The notes below the pieces were generated by a model that was not told the origin of the DNA, did not search any database, and saw only the letters and a list, made by a program, of their open reading frames with translations. Shown in pieces: positions 27,046-34,904 of a stretch of 64,000 bases of DNA. The position numbers were made by a program, and so were the translations under genes. The DNA is taken from NCBI RefSeq assembly GCF_000422925.1, contig NZ_KE383957.1, positions 203,787-267,786 of the forward strand, written 5' to 3'. This DNA is from Paludibacterium yongneupense DSM 18731. Its GTDB lineage: Bacteria; Pseudomonadota; Gammaproteobacteria; Burkholderiales; Chromobacteriaceae. The first letter of the stretch is position 1; every line of letters begins with the position of its first letter.

Positions 27046-27989
27046 AGGTGGACAACCAGGCGGGTGTGAAACACAAGGGAGCGGCCAAGACGGCGCGCAT
27101 CCCGATCAAGATCGTTCCGCTGGACGAAAAGCTGAAAAAGCCGGAATGGATACGCGCCAAGCTGCCGAACGGCCAGCGTTTCCAGGAAATCAAGAGCATC
27201 CTGCGCGAGCAGAAGCTGCACACGGTGTGCGAAGAAGCCACCTGTCCGAATATCGGCGAATGCTTCAGCAAAGGGACTGCGACCTTCATGATCATGGGCG
27301 ATATCTGCACCCGTCGCTGCCCGTTCTGCGACGTCGGGCACGGTCGTCCCAATCCGCTGGACGCGGCCGAGCCGCGCAATCTGGCCGAGACGGTGGCTGC
27401 GCTCAAGCTGCGCTATGTGGTGATCACCTCGGTCGATCGCGACGACCTGCGCGATGGCGGTGCCGACCATTTCGCCGAGTGCATTCGCGAAGTGCGCACG
27501 CTGTCGCCGGGAACCCAGATCGAAGTCCTGGTCCCCGATTTCCGCGGCCGCGTCGAGATGGCGATCGGGATTCTTGGCGCGACCCGTCCCGACGTGATGA
27601 ACCATAATCTGGAAACGGTGCCGCGCCTGTACAAGCAGGCGCGTCCGGGGGCCGATTACGAGCATTCGCTGGCCCTGCTCAAGGCCTACAAGGCGAGCAA
27701 CCCCGAGGTGCTGACCAAGTCGGGTCTGATGGTGGGGCTGGGCGAGACCGACGAAGAGATCCTGGACGTCATGCGCGACATGCGCGCGAGCAATATCGAC
27801 ATGATCACCATCGGCCAGTATCTGCAGCCATCGGACGGTCACTTGCCGGTGCTGCGCTACGTCCATCCGGATACCTTCCGCATGTTCGAGGAGAAGGCGC
27901 TGGAAATGGGCTTCAAGCATGCGGCGGTCGGCGCGATGGTGCGTTCGAGCTACCATGCCGACGAGCAGGCGCATGGTGCGGGGGCGTGA
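27042..27989 (+). CDS. lipA: Lipoyl synthase
   Basis: 315 residues. It has both iron-sulfur motifs of LipA: the auxiliary cluster [12 protein letters not shown] (about 63-74) and the radical-SAM CTRRCPFCD (about 89-97), plus the C-terminal RSSYHADEQ with the Ser ligand. It inserts two sulfurs into the octanoyl chain made by LipB. It ends the ybeD-lipB-lipA unit and is followed by a classic terminator at 28056-28084. Confidence 0.97.
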   Translation: MKVDNQAGVKHKGAAKTARIPIKIVPLDEKLKKPEWIRAKLPNGQRFQEIKSILREQKLHTVCEEATCPNIGECFSKGTATFMIMGDICTRRCPFCDVGHGRPNPLDAAEPRNLAETVAALKLRYVVITSVDRDDLRDGGADHFAECIREVRTLSPGTQIEVLVPDFRGRVEMAIGILGATRPDVMNHNLETVPRLYKQARPGADYEHSLALLKAYKASNPEVLTKSGLMVGLGETDEEILDVMRDMRASNIDMITIGQYLQPSDGHLPVLRYVHPDTFRMFEEKALEMGFKHAAVGAMVRSSYHADEQAHGAGA

Positions 27990-28022
27990 TGACGATTTCA
28001 GCGCAAAAATGGATTGATCAGC

Positions 28023-28140
28023 GCTGATTTGTGCGTAACATCGTTTAATTGCATTAAAAAGCCGCAGCAACGCTGTGGCTTTTTCTATTTGTCAGAATTC
28101 TCGCCCATCGCTTTTTCGAGAAGGGCCATTCCGGCCTCAA
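28023..28140. repeat. 118-bp direct repeat, copy 1
   Basis: Matches 28929-29046 at 115 of 118 positions (differences at the C/T of GTAACATC, the C/T of AATTGCATT and G/T of AGGGCC). It includes the lipA terminator and the last 18 codons plus stop of the antitoxin gene. The two copies flank the toxin-antitoxin pair. Confidence 0.95.
28056..28084. terminator. Rho-independent terminator after lipA (two-way)
   Basis: AAAAAGCCGCAGC / GCTGTGGCTTTTT, a 13-bp stem with one G-U pair and loop AAC. It has an A-run on the left and a T-run on the right, so it can end both lipA (plus) and the antitoxin gene (minus), whose stop is at 28085. Confidence 0.9.
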
Positions 28141-28315
28141 TCTGACCTTTTCCACGAGCAGCCCGGACCTGAAAGCGGGTTTCTGCGTCGAATTCGGCCA
28201 GCATCAATGTGGCCATTTCATCTACCAGCCTGTTGACGCTGGTGCCGCGGGCATGGGCAAGTGCTTTCAGGCGTTGATACTTTTCATCGGCCAAACGAAC
28301 GGTCAAAGCGGTCAT
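28085..28315 (-). CDS. Antitoxin-like protein, ribbon-helix-helix type
   Basis: 76 residues from the ATG at 28315, which overlaps the toxin stop (ATGA); the long upstream frame to 28516 is the toxin gene read in another frame. MTALTVRLADEKYQRLKALA followed by HARGTSVNRLVDEMATLML is a MetJ/Arc-type beta-helix-helix pattern, and the C-terminal part is a charged tail as expected for toxin binding. Antitoxins of this class repress their own operon. Here the gene comes second, after the toxin. Confidence 0.75.
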   Translation of the reverse strand: MTALTVRLADEKYQRLKALAHARGTSVNRLVDEMATLMLAEFDAETRFQVRAARGKGQIEAGMALLEKAMGENSDK

Positions 28316-28734
28316 CGATGTAACTCCTGCAAGATTACTTCCGGTCCGATGATTCGGAGGTGGGGGAAATTTAGTTCCATGTTCGCGACATCCCGCAGGT
28401 TTCGCGTCACGATGGCTTGAGCTGACCCGGCAATCGCAAGTTCCACCAAGTGATTGTCGCCTTCGTCGCGAAGATTGGGGCGCCACGCGTAGTAGATGCG
28501 CACCCATTCGCAGCACGACAGAAAAACATCCAGCAATATTTCGCGTTCGTCGGCATTCAAGCGGCTGCGCTGAAACAAGTCAGGCCGATGGAGTACGTCC
28601 TCGTACTCGTTAAACAGCGTCGTGCCTATCAGCGGGGTCAGTTCGCCGCGCAGGCAGGCTGCAACCGTCTGGTTGGCGGCGCCCAGGCCCAGGCAAGCGC
28701 CTAGAAAAATAGTGGTGTCCAGAACGACTCTCAT
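28312..28734 (-). CDS. PIN-domain toxin-like protein (COG1569 type)
   Basis: 140 residues from the ATG at 28734; the longer frame to 28857 adds a non-conserved head. The PIN pattern is present: MRVVLDTTIFLGACLG (Asp6), TTLFNEYEDVL (Glu43/45), RDEGDNHLVELAIA (Asp90/93) and AIVTRNLRDV near the end. Usual members have DTNV; here DTTI replaces it. PIN toxins are RNases held in check by the partner antitoxin. It is coupled to the RHH gene by an ATGA overlap. The pair lies between two direct repeats. Confidence 0.75.
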   Translation of the reverse strand: MRVVLDTTIFLGACLGLGAANQTVAACLRGELTPLIGTTLFNEYEDVLHRPDLFQRSRLNADEREILLDVFLSCCEWVRIYYAWRPNLRDEGDNHLVELAIAGSAQAIVTRNLRDVANMELNFPHLRIIGPEVILQELHR

Positions 28735-28961
28735 GGTTTGATGGTAGCATATTTGCCACCAATGTGCGTTGTCGACCGTGCTTAAGGATAAGGGGTGGGT
28801 TCGCGCCATCACCTGATGTCGATGAGTGTGTGCCGAGTTTTTCGGGCAGATTTCCAATCTTGGTACACGTGATCCTTGTAAATGGCTATTCGGTACAAAG
28901 GATCGATGTATGACAGTACAAAATATTGGCTGATTTGTGCGTAATATCGTTTAATTGTATT

Positions 28962-28990
28962 AAAAAGCCGCAGCAACGCTGTGGCTTTTT
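28962..28990. terminator. Duplicate of the lipA terminator
   Basis: Same 13-bp stem and flanking A- and T-runs as at 28056-28084. No intact gene on the plus strand ends just before it, so this copy is best explained by the duplication that formed the repeat. Confidence 0.8.
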
Positions 28991-29046
28991 CTATTTGTCA
29001 GAATTCTCGCCCATCGCTTTTTCGAGAAGTGCCATTCCGGCCTCAA
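28991..29046 (-). pseudogene. Truncated antitoxin C-terminus
   Basis: Reads VEAGMALLEKAMGENSDK and stop on the minus strand, the same as the last residues of the antitoxin at 28085 apart from the edge residue. There is no start or upstream coding sequence, so it is a gene fragment left by duplication or recombination. Confidence 0.85.
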
Positions 29047-29162
29047 CCGCATGGAGCGAAACGCCGCCGAAAACGGCGCCATGGCCGCTGCCCGCGGCGG
29101 CAGCCCTGCCATGGCCACGATCCGGACGGGGGCGCCGTCGCGATGGGTGTGCTCGTGCGCGC

Positions 29163-30260
29163 TCAGACCAGCGTGCCCAGGGCCGTACGGTCGAAAGGCT
29201 TGAGTTCGTCGAAGCGGCCCGCGCCGACCTTGCGCGCCCAGTCCGGGTCGACGATCAGGGCGCGTCCGACGGCGATCAGGTCGAATTCTTTGCGCTCCAG
29301 GCGTTCGAGCAGCCCGTCGATCGAGGCGGGCGTCGAGCTTTCTCCGCCGAAGGCCGAAATGAAGTCGCCCGACAGTCCGACCGACCCGACGCTGATCGTC
29401 GGCTGGCCGGTGAGTTTCTTGGCCCAGCCGGCGAAATTGAGCTCCGAACCGCTGAACTCGGGTTCCCAGAAGCGGCGTTGCGAGCAGTGCAGGATGTCGG
29501 CGCCCGCCGCGACAAGCGGCGACAGCCAGCTTTCCAGTTCGTGCGGGGTATGCGCCATGCGGGCGGTGAAATCCTGCCCCTTCCACTGCGACAGACGCAC
29601 GATGATGGCGAAGTCCGCCCCCACTTCCGCGCGTACGGCCTGGATGATTTCAGCGGCGAACCGTGTGCGCTCGCGCAGGGTCGCGCCACCAAAGCGGTCC
29701 TGGCGCGTGTTGGTGGCGTCCCAGAAGAATTCGTCGATCAGATAGCCGTGCGCACCGTGCAGTTCGACCGCGTCGAAGCCGAGCCGCTTGGCATCGCCGG
29801 CGGCGCGGGCAAAGGCCGCGATCGTGTCGGCGATGTCCGACTCCGACATCGGTTCGCCAACTTTCTTGCCGGCGAGCAACAAACCCGAAGGGCTGTCGAT
29901 CGGGGTCGGCGCCCAGCCGGCGGTTTGCCCTGGAACGGCGCCCACATGCCAGAGCTGGGGCGCCATCACGCCGCCAGCGGCGTGTACGCGGTCTATCACC
30001 TGTTTCCAGGCGGCCAGTTCCGCTGCGCCGTGAAAGCGCGGAGCATTCGGTTCGTTGAGCGACGCCGCGCGCGCCACGCCGGTGCCTTCGGAAATGATCA
30101 GGCCCACGTCGCCTGCCGCGCGCAGGGCATAGTAGTCGGCCACCGCCTCGTTTGCCACCCCGCCCGGCGAGAACATGCGTGTCATCGGCGCCATCACGAT
30201 GCGGTTTTTCAATGTCAGCGATTTATATTCGAATGGGGAAAACAGGGCTTGGGTCGGCAT
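29163..30260 (-). CDS. Old Yellow Enzyme family NADH:flavin oxidoreductase
   Basis: 365 residues, an FMN-binding TIM barrel: LFSPFEYKSLTLKNRIVMAP (about 6-25), APQLWHVGAV (about 100-109), ELHGAHGYLIDEFFWDATN (about 168-186, substrate His/His-type HGAHGYL), DRFGGATLRERTRFAAEII, and the phosphate-binding end DLIAVGRALIVDPDWA. Family members reduce activated alkenes, enones or nitro compounds using NAD(P)H. It is divergent from a TetR regulator with a perfect palindrome between them, a common layout for electrophile-induced reductases. Confidence 0.9.
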   Translation of the reverse strand: MPTQALFSPFEYKSLTLKNRIVMAPMTRMFSPGGVANEAVADYYALRAAGDVGLIISEGTGVARAASLNEPNAPRFHGAAELAAWKQVIDRVHAAGGVMAPQLWHVGAVPGQTAGWAPTPIDSPSGLLLAGKKVGEPMSESDIADTIAAFARAAGDAKRLGFDAVELHGAHGYLIDEFFWDATNTRQDRFGGATLRERTRFAAEIIQAVRAEVGADFAIIVRLSQWKGQDFTARMAHTPHELESWLSPLVAAGADILHCSQRRFWEPEFSGSELNFAGWAKKLTGQPTISVGSVGLSGDFISAFGGESSTPASIDGLLERLERKEFDLIAVGRALIVDPDWARKVGAGRFDELKPFDRTALGTLV

Positions 30261-30330
30261 GCTTGGTGACTCCGAAAGGGTGGGGGGGCAGACGCGCTGT
30301 TACGGGTGATGCTCAGGCTGTATACTTTAT

Positions 30331-30344
30331 GTAACGATCGTTAC
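30331..30344. promoter_or_regulatory. Palindromic operator between OYE and tetR genes
   Basis: GTAACGATCGTTAC, a perfect 14-base palindrome, 71 bases from the reductase start and 33 from the TetR start. It directly follows TATACTTTAT, which may be a -10 element. A TetR dimer binding here could control both divergent genes. Confidence 0.6.
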
Positions 30345-30376
30345 GATATTAACCGTCTGTCTGGAAGAATTCAAGA

Positions 30377-31033
30377 GTGACCGATACAGAAATAAACATG
30401 TCTCCCGGCCGCGGCCGGGGCCGTCCGCGCGCCTTCGATCGCGATCAGGCACTGGACACGGCCTTGCAGGTTTTCTGGCGACTTGGTTACGAAGGGGCCT
30501 CGATCAGCGACCTGACCCAGGCAATGTCCATTTCCCCGACCAGCCTTTATGCCGCCTTCGGTTCCAAATCCGGCTTGTATCGCGAAGCGCTCGAACGCTA
30601 TGGCTCGGGCGAGGGGGCGTGTTCGGTCGGGCCTTTGCGACCGGACGGCAGCGTGCACGACGCGGTGTCCGCCGTGCTGCGCGAGTGTGCGGTCCGCTTT
30701 GTCGACCCGGCGCACCCGCCCGGGTGCATGATTTCGACGGCCGTACTTGCCTGCGCCGAGGAAAACGATGCCGTGGCCGACCATCTGGCCGAGTTGCGGC
30801 GGCGGGCAATGGCGGCATTTGTCGCACGGGTCGACAAGGGGAAGGTCACGGGCGAACTATCCGCCGCAACCGATTGCCTGGCGATTGCCCGTTTCTACGG
30901 CGCCATCATCCAGGGCATGTCGGTTCAGGCCAAGGATGGAGCGGGAGCGGACGAGCTCGCGCTTGTTGCCGAGATGGCGATCGGGGCCTGGGACGATGTC
31001 TGTGCCCGCGCCATGGCAGCGGGCAGTGTCTGA
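30377..31033 (+). CDS. TetR family transcription regulator
   Basis: 218 residues from a GTG at 30377 (an ATG at 30398 is also possible). The N-terminal helix-turn-helix reads DQALDTALQVFWRLGYEGAS then SDLTQAMSISPTSLYAAFGS, with the arginine-rich GRGRGRPRAF ahead of it as in AcrR-type members. The remaining 140 residues form a ligand-binding domain with several Cys (SCE-like positions GACSVG, ECAVRF, PPGCMIS, LACAEEN), which could sense electrophiles. Divergent from the Old Yellow Enzyme gene it probably represses. Confidence 0.88.
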   Translation: MTDTEINMSPGRGRGRPRAFDRDQALDTALQVFWRLGYEGASISDLTQAMSISPTSLYAAFGSKSGLYREALERYGSGEGACSVGPLRPDGSVHDAVSAVLRECAVRFVDPAHPPGCMISTAVLACAEENDAVADHLAELRRRAMAAFVARVDKGKVTGELSAATDCLAIARFYGAIIQGMSVQAKDGAGADELALVAEMAIGAWDDVCARAMAAGSV

Positions 31034-31040
31034 AGCGACA

Positions 31041-31075
31041 CGTGCCGGCGCGCGGATGGTGCGCGCGCCGGCACG
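31041..31075. terminator. Long GC hairpin between convergent genes
   Basis: Perfect 13-bp stem CGTGCCGGCGCGC / GCGCGCCGGCACG with a nine-base loop, in the 61-base gap between the TetR gene and the convergent permease gene. No U-tract on either strand. Confidence 0.6.
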
Positions 31076-31094
31076 GGGAGCTGACGGGAAAGGG

Positions 31095-32471
31095 TTACGG
31101 CGTCTGTGTGGCGCGCGCGGGAGCCGGCTGTGCCTTGTTCTTCATATAGAAGCCGACCCAGAGCAGCAACACCCACAGCGGCAGCACGTAGACCGAGATC
31201 GCCGCCCCCGGCGTAAACAGCAGGATGCCGAGGATCATGATCATGAAGGCCAGGCAGATCCCGTTGGAGAGCGGGTACCAGAGCGCGGGGAAAACCAGCT
31301 TGGCGCCGCCCTTGGCCTGCCGGAACTTGAAGTGGGTGAGGCTGATCATCGCCCAGTTGGTCACGAGTGCTGCGACCACCAGCGACATCAGGATGCCCAA
31401 CGCTTCGCCCGGCAGTACATAGTTGAGAATCACGCAGGTAAACGTGGCGAGTGCCGAGAATAGCGTGGCATTGGCCGGTACGCCGCGGCGGTCCAGTTTT
31501 TTCAGCGCGGCCGGTGCGTTGCCTTGTTCGGCCAGGCCGTACAGCATGCGGCTGTTGGCGTAGACGCAGCTGTTATATACCGACAGTGCCGCCGTCAGTA
31601 CGACGAAATTGAGGACGTGGGCCGTTGCGCCGGCTCCGATTTGCCGGAAAATCATCACGAAGGGACTGCCGCCAGCGGCAACCTTGCTCCATGGGTAGAG
31701 CGACAGCAATACTACCAGCGAGCCGATGTAGAAAATCAGGATGCGATAGATCACTTGATTGACGGCCTTGGGAATCGCCTTCTGCGGATTGGCGGCTTCG
31801 GCCGCGGTCATGCCGATCAATTCCAGCCCGCCGAAAGAGAACATGATCACCGCCAGCATCATGAACAGGCCGCTGAAACCATGCGGGAAGAAACCGCCGT
31901 CGCGCCACAGATTGCTGACTGTTGCCTGCGGGCCGCCCGCGCCCGACCACAACAGATAGCCGCCGAACAGGATCATCGCCATGACGGCGACCACCTTGAT
32001 CAAGGCGAACCAGAATTCGGCTTCGCCGTACGATTTGACGTTGGCGAGATTGATGCCATTGATGGCGATGAAGCAGACCAGTGCGGTTATCCAGGTCGGC
32101 ACTTGCGGCCACCAGAACTGAACATACTGTCCTACCGCCGTCAGTTCGGCCATGCTGACCAGAACATAGAGCACCCAGTAGTTCCAGCCGGACAGAAAGC
32201 CGGCGAAACGCCCCCAGTAGCGATAGGCGAAGTGGCTGAACGAACCGGCGACCGGTTCTTCGGCGACCATCTCTCCGAGTTGGCGCATGATCAGGAAGGC
32301 GATGAAGCCGGCGATGGCGTAGCCAAGAATCATGGACGGGCCAGCCGCTTTCAGTACGCTGGCCGAGCCCAGAAACAAGCCGGTGCCGACGGCGCCGCCG
32401 AGGGCGATCAACTGGATATGCCGGTTTTTCAGCTCGCGCTTCAGTCCGGAGGAGGGGGGGGTGTCGCTCAC
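31095..32471 (-). CDS. aroP: Aromatic amino acid permease (AroP/PheP type, APC family)
   Basis: 458 residues from a GTG at 32471 with GGAG eight bases upstream; E. coli AroP is 457. About twelve membrane segments; the sequence follows AroP very closely: KRELKNRHIQLIALGGAVGT, IAGFIAFLIMRQLGEMV, GWNYWVLYVLVSMAELTAVG, FSFGGLELIGMTAAEA and SVYNSCVYANSRMLYGLA. Known role: proton-coupled uptake of phenylalanine, tyrosine and tryptophan; PheP differs little, so specificity within the aromatics is not certain. A 32-base inverted repeat lies upstream. Confidence 0.9.
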   Translation of the reverse strand: MSDTPPSSGLKRELKNRHIQLIALGGAVGTGLFLGSASVLKAAGPSMILGYAIAGFIAFLIMRQLGEMVAEEPVAGSFSHFAYRYWGRFAGFLSGWNYWVLYVLVSMAELTAVGQYVQFWWPQVPTWITALVCFIAINGINLANVKSYGEAEFWFALIKVVAVMAMILFGGYLLWSGAGGPQATVSNLWRDGGFFPHGFSGLFMMLAVIMFSFGGLELIGMTAAEAANPQKAIPKAVNQVIYRILIFYIGSLVVLLSLYPWSKVAAGGSPFVMIFRQIGAGATAHVLNFVVLTAALSVYNSCVYANSRMLYGLAEQGNAPAALKKLDRRGVPANATLFSALATFTCVILNYVLPGEALGILMSLVVAALVTNWAMISLTHFKFRQAKGGAKLVFPALWYPLSNGICLAFMIMILGILLFTPGAAISVYVLPLWVLLLWVGFYMKNKAQPAPARATQTP

Positions 32472-32783
32472 GTTGGTTTCTCCATGTGTTGAGCTGCCCG
32501 CGCGGCTCGTACGCGCGACAGGCCGCCATCTAACCATCGTCGCCCGCAAGCGTCAAACGTGTTTTTGCAATATTAATTCTAAAAAATCCATTTTTATTTG
32601 TATTTTAACCAGATTTATCCGTTATATTTGGCACACAATTTCATTGTGTTGCCAAATGATGGCACCATGCCTCAAATTGCGCCTATGCACCAATTCGGAT
32701 CGTGATTTGATGTGTATCAGGCGGGTTGACGGCTGGTGCTGATGGGCGTTTCTGCTTAGACTCAGAACGGGCTGGAGGTGCTC
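32472..32783. other. Divergent intergenic region, AT-rich
   Basis: It separates aroP (minus) from a binding-protein gene (plus). Bases 32555-32660 are strongly AT-rich and hold the large inverted repeat at 32626-32657. No small gene or RNA recognised. Confidence 0.5.
32626..32657. promoter_or_regulatory. 32-base imperfect inverted repeat upstream of aroP
   Basis: Arms ATTTGGC-ACACAAT and ATTGTGT-GCCAAAT with a central TTC and a single unpaired T at 32650. Fourteen base pairs of symmetry make it either a strong dimer operator or a DNA/RNA hairpin. It lies 155 bases upstream of aroP and 126 upstream of the binding-protein gene. It does not match the TyrR box. Confidence 0.6.
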
Positions 32784-33566
32784 ATGCGCAAATTGCCACG
32801 TGTTCTGCTGTTTGTCCTGGGACTGGCTGCTGCCGCTTGCCAGGCGGCGCCCCGCGTGCTCGACATCGTCTTGTCCAATCCCGAATATCCCCCCTATCTG
32901 GGCGAGTCTCTTCCCGGCTACGGGCTGCTGTCGCGTATCGTCAGCGCGGCATTCGGGCTCGAGCATGTCAGGGTGCGTTATGTCTTTTATCCTAACAACC
33001 GGGCTTTGCAGGCGGCCCGCAACGGTGTGGTGGATGGCAGCCTCGGCTGGGCGGTGACTGCCGAGCGCCAGCAGGATCTCTTGTATACCGACCCGGTCAT
33101 GCGGTTGCGCATGGTTTTTTTCCAGCGCGCCGAGCGCTCGATTCCATGGAGGTCGTTGAATGATCTCGGCAGCTACCGCATCGGCGTGACGACGGGCAAC
33201 AGCTATTCCGATGAGTTTGCCCGGCTGCAGGATATCGGGATGCTGCATACCGAAGCGGCGGCCGACGATCTTTCCAATTTCCGCAAACTTCTGGTCGGGC
33301 ATATCGATCTGTTTCCCATCGATGCCGAAGTGGGGGAAATGCTGCTGGCACAGCATTTCAGCGCTGCGCAGCGCTTGCGGCTGACTTATTCGCCGCACTC
33401 GTTCTGGAGCGCCGATATGCATGTGGTCATATCGCGCAAGCAGGCGCAAGGCCCCGAATTGGTGCGCCGCTTCAATCTGGGTTTGAAGCGGTTGCGCGCG
33501 AGCGGCGAGGCGCAGCGCCTGGTCGAAAGCATGCGCCGGGAAATCGCACTCGCGGCCGGGCGCTGA
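32784..33566 (+). CDS. Extracellular solute-binding protein, family 3 (amino-acid type)
   Basis: 260 residues from the ATG at 32784 (GGAGG five bases ahead). A signal peptide with a possible lipid-attachment Cys (AAAC, about residue 18) is followed by an SBP_bac_3 domain: VLSNPEYPPYLGE, YVFYPNNRALQAARNGVVDG, SYRIGVTTGNSYSDEF and IDLFPIDAEVGEMLL. No permease or ATPase genes adjoin it; isolated proteins of this type can be polar amino acid binding proteins or sensors in Chromobacterium-like bacteria. Ligand unknown. Confidence 0.75.
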   Translation: MRKLPRVLLFVLGLAAAACQAAPRVLDIVLSNPEYPPYLGESLPGYGLLSRIVSAAFGLEHVRVRYVFYPNNRALQAARNGVVDGSLGWAVTAERQQDLLYTDPVMRLRMVFFQRAERSIPWRSLNDLGSYRIGVTTGNSYSDEFARLQDIGMLHTEAAADDLSNFRKLLVGHIDLFPIDAEVGEMLLAQHFSAAQRLRLTYSPHSFWSADMHVVISRKQAQGPELVRRFNLGLKRLRASGEAQRLVESMRREIALAAGR

Positions 33567-33771
33567 AGGCCTGTCTGGTCGCAGGGTACCGTCCCTGGGG
33601 GCGATGCCGTGCCGCTGCGGTCTTGGTCGATGGGCCCGGCCGTCCGTGTCATCCCGGTCTCGTCTCTTGCCTGTCTGTCGGTAGCGGGAGCGGGCGTGTA
33701 GCGGGTATCCTTGAGCCGGGAGCACAAGGTGCCGTTTGTCAGAATTGATCGAAGCAGGCAGGAGTCGATAC

Positions 33772-34203
33772 ATGGTTGAAGCCGACCGCAATTTATTGCA
33801 ACAGATCGGGCGTACCGGGCGCGCGTTGGTGGCCGCTTTCGAATTCAGGGTCGGGCACCCTCTGCCACGCTGGCGCATACTGCGCGCCATGTCGGCGGAA
33901 GACGGCATGACGCAGAAGTCGCTGGCGAAAATATTGATGATGGACCCGGGCTCGCTGACGCGGCAGATGAAGCTGCTCGAGGCCGAAGGCCTGGTGCGCC
34001 GGCGCACCGATCCGGACGACAACCGTCTGACCCGGGTGGCGTTGACCGAGGAGGGACGCGCCGTGATCGTGGAAGGCGAGCCATTGCGGCAGGCGTTTTT
34101 CAACGAAGCGCTGGGCTGCGTCGAGCCGGAGCAGCTCGAAGCGGCCATGTCGGTGCTGCAAACGCTGGAAGCGCATTTTGGCCATGTTGCCGTGGTGCAA
34201 TGA
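33772..34203 (+). CDS. MarR family transcription regulator
   Basis: 143 residues from the ATG at 33772 (AGGAG upstream). The winged helix is at about 35-105: RWRILRAMSAEDGMTQKSLA, ILMMDPGSLTRQMKLLEAEG, VRRRTDPDDNRLTRVALTEE. It precedes the cytochrome b561 gene by 25 bases on the same strand, so it probably controls that unit. Ligand unknown. Confidence 0.85.
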   Translation: MVEADRNLLQQIGRTGRALVAAFEFRVGHPLPRWRILRAMSAEDGMTQKSLAKILMMDPGSLTRQMKLLEAEGLVRRRTDPDDNRLTRVALTEEGRAVIVEGEPLRQAFFNEALGCVEPEQLEAAMSVLQTLEAHFGHVAVVQ

Positions 34204-34228
34204 GCGGCGCGGCGAACGAGGAGGGATG

Positions 34229-34888
34229 ATGGAGGAGCGTGAAGTCACGGTATGGGATGTGCCGACCCGTCTGTTTCACTGGACGATGGTATTGCTGCTG
34301 GCGGTGATGGCGGCGACAGGGAAGATCGGCGGAGGCTGGCTGGCATTGCATCTGCGCTGCGGGGAGGCGCTGGCGGTGCTGGTGCTGTTCCGGCTGCTTT
34401 GGGGGGTGATCGGCAGCCAAAGCGCGCGCTTTGCCGATTTCGTCGGCGGCCCGTCGACCGTGCTGCGATACCTCAGAAGCGGCGACGCGCCGTCGGCTGG
34501 CCACAATCCGCTCGGGGGCTGGATGGTGCTGGTTCTGCTGGCCTTGCTGGGGGGGCAGATTTCGAGCGGCTTGTTCGCCGCCGATGTCGACAGCTATCTT
34601 TTCGACGGCCCGCTGGCGCATCGTATCGCACCGGCGCTGGCCGAGGCCGTGACTGGCTGGCATAAGCGCCTGTTCAATCTGCTGCTGCTGCTGTCCCTGT
34701 TGCATGTCGTCGCCATTGCCGGCTACCGCGTGCTGAAAAAGCAGAATCTGCTGTTGCCCATGGTGACCGGGCGCAAGCGCGTACCGGCCGCAGCCGGCGT
34801 GCCATTTCTCGCGTCATGGCGGCTGGCGCTGGCGAGCCTGCTTCTGGCCGTATTGCTGGTGGTGGGAGCCCTGCTGGCGCTGGGCTGA
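34229..34888 (+). CDS. Cytochrome b561 family di-haem membrane protein
   Basis: 219 residues (start at 34229; an adjacent ATG at 34226 is possible; AGGAGGG precedes). Four main hydrophobic segments. Haem-ligand histidines lie in TRLFHWTMVLLLAV (about residue 17), ALHLRCGEALAVLVLFRLLW (about 40), ITGWHKRLF-like VTGWHKRLFNLLLLL (about 143) and LLHVVAIAGYRV (about 158). Such proteins pass electrons from quinol to periplasmic c-type cytochromes. The convergent neighbour is a cytochrome c', so the pair may function together (inference). Confidence 0.85.
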   Translation: MEEREVTVWDVPTRLFHWTMVLLLAVMAATGKIGGGWLALHLRCGEALAVLVLFRLLWGVIGSQSARFADFVGGPSTVLRYLRSGDAPSAGHNPLGGWMVLVLLALLGGQISSGLFAADVDSYLFDGPLAHRIAPALAEAVTGWHKRLFNLLLLLSLLHVVAIAGYRVLKKQNLLLPMVTGRKRVPAAAGVPFLASWRLALASLLLAVLLVVGALLALG

Positions 34889-34904
34889 CGGGGCGCGTCG
34901 CCGC

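Larger units (their letters stand above)
28929..29046. repeat. 118-bp direct repeat, copy 2
   Basis: Offset of 906 bases from copy 1 with three mismatches. The identity stops sharply at both ends: left at a GCTGATTT and right after CCTCAA. It carries a second copy of the two-way terminator (28962-28990) and the tail of the antitoxin gene. Confidence 0.95.
28735..29162. other. Gene-free region holding repeat copy 2
   Basis: Upstream of the toxin gene the sequence is relatively AT-rich (28740-28930) and should contain its promoter. The second 118-bp repeat copy, with a terminator and a fragment of the antitoxin gene, lies at 28929-29046. Bases 29047-29162 show nothing I can name. Long open frames here are antisense shadows of the reductase gene. 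Confidence 0.5.

Noticed and set aside
28929-29046. Direct repeats as insertion-sequence ends
   Set aside because: Copies are direct, contain ordinary terminator and antitoxin sequence, and no transposase lies between them.
28960-29586. 208-codon minus-strand frame over the second repeat
   Set aside because: Crosses the terminator and the antisense frame of the Old Yellow Enzyme gene; no family match.
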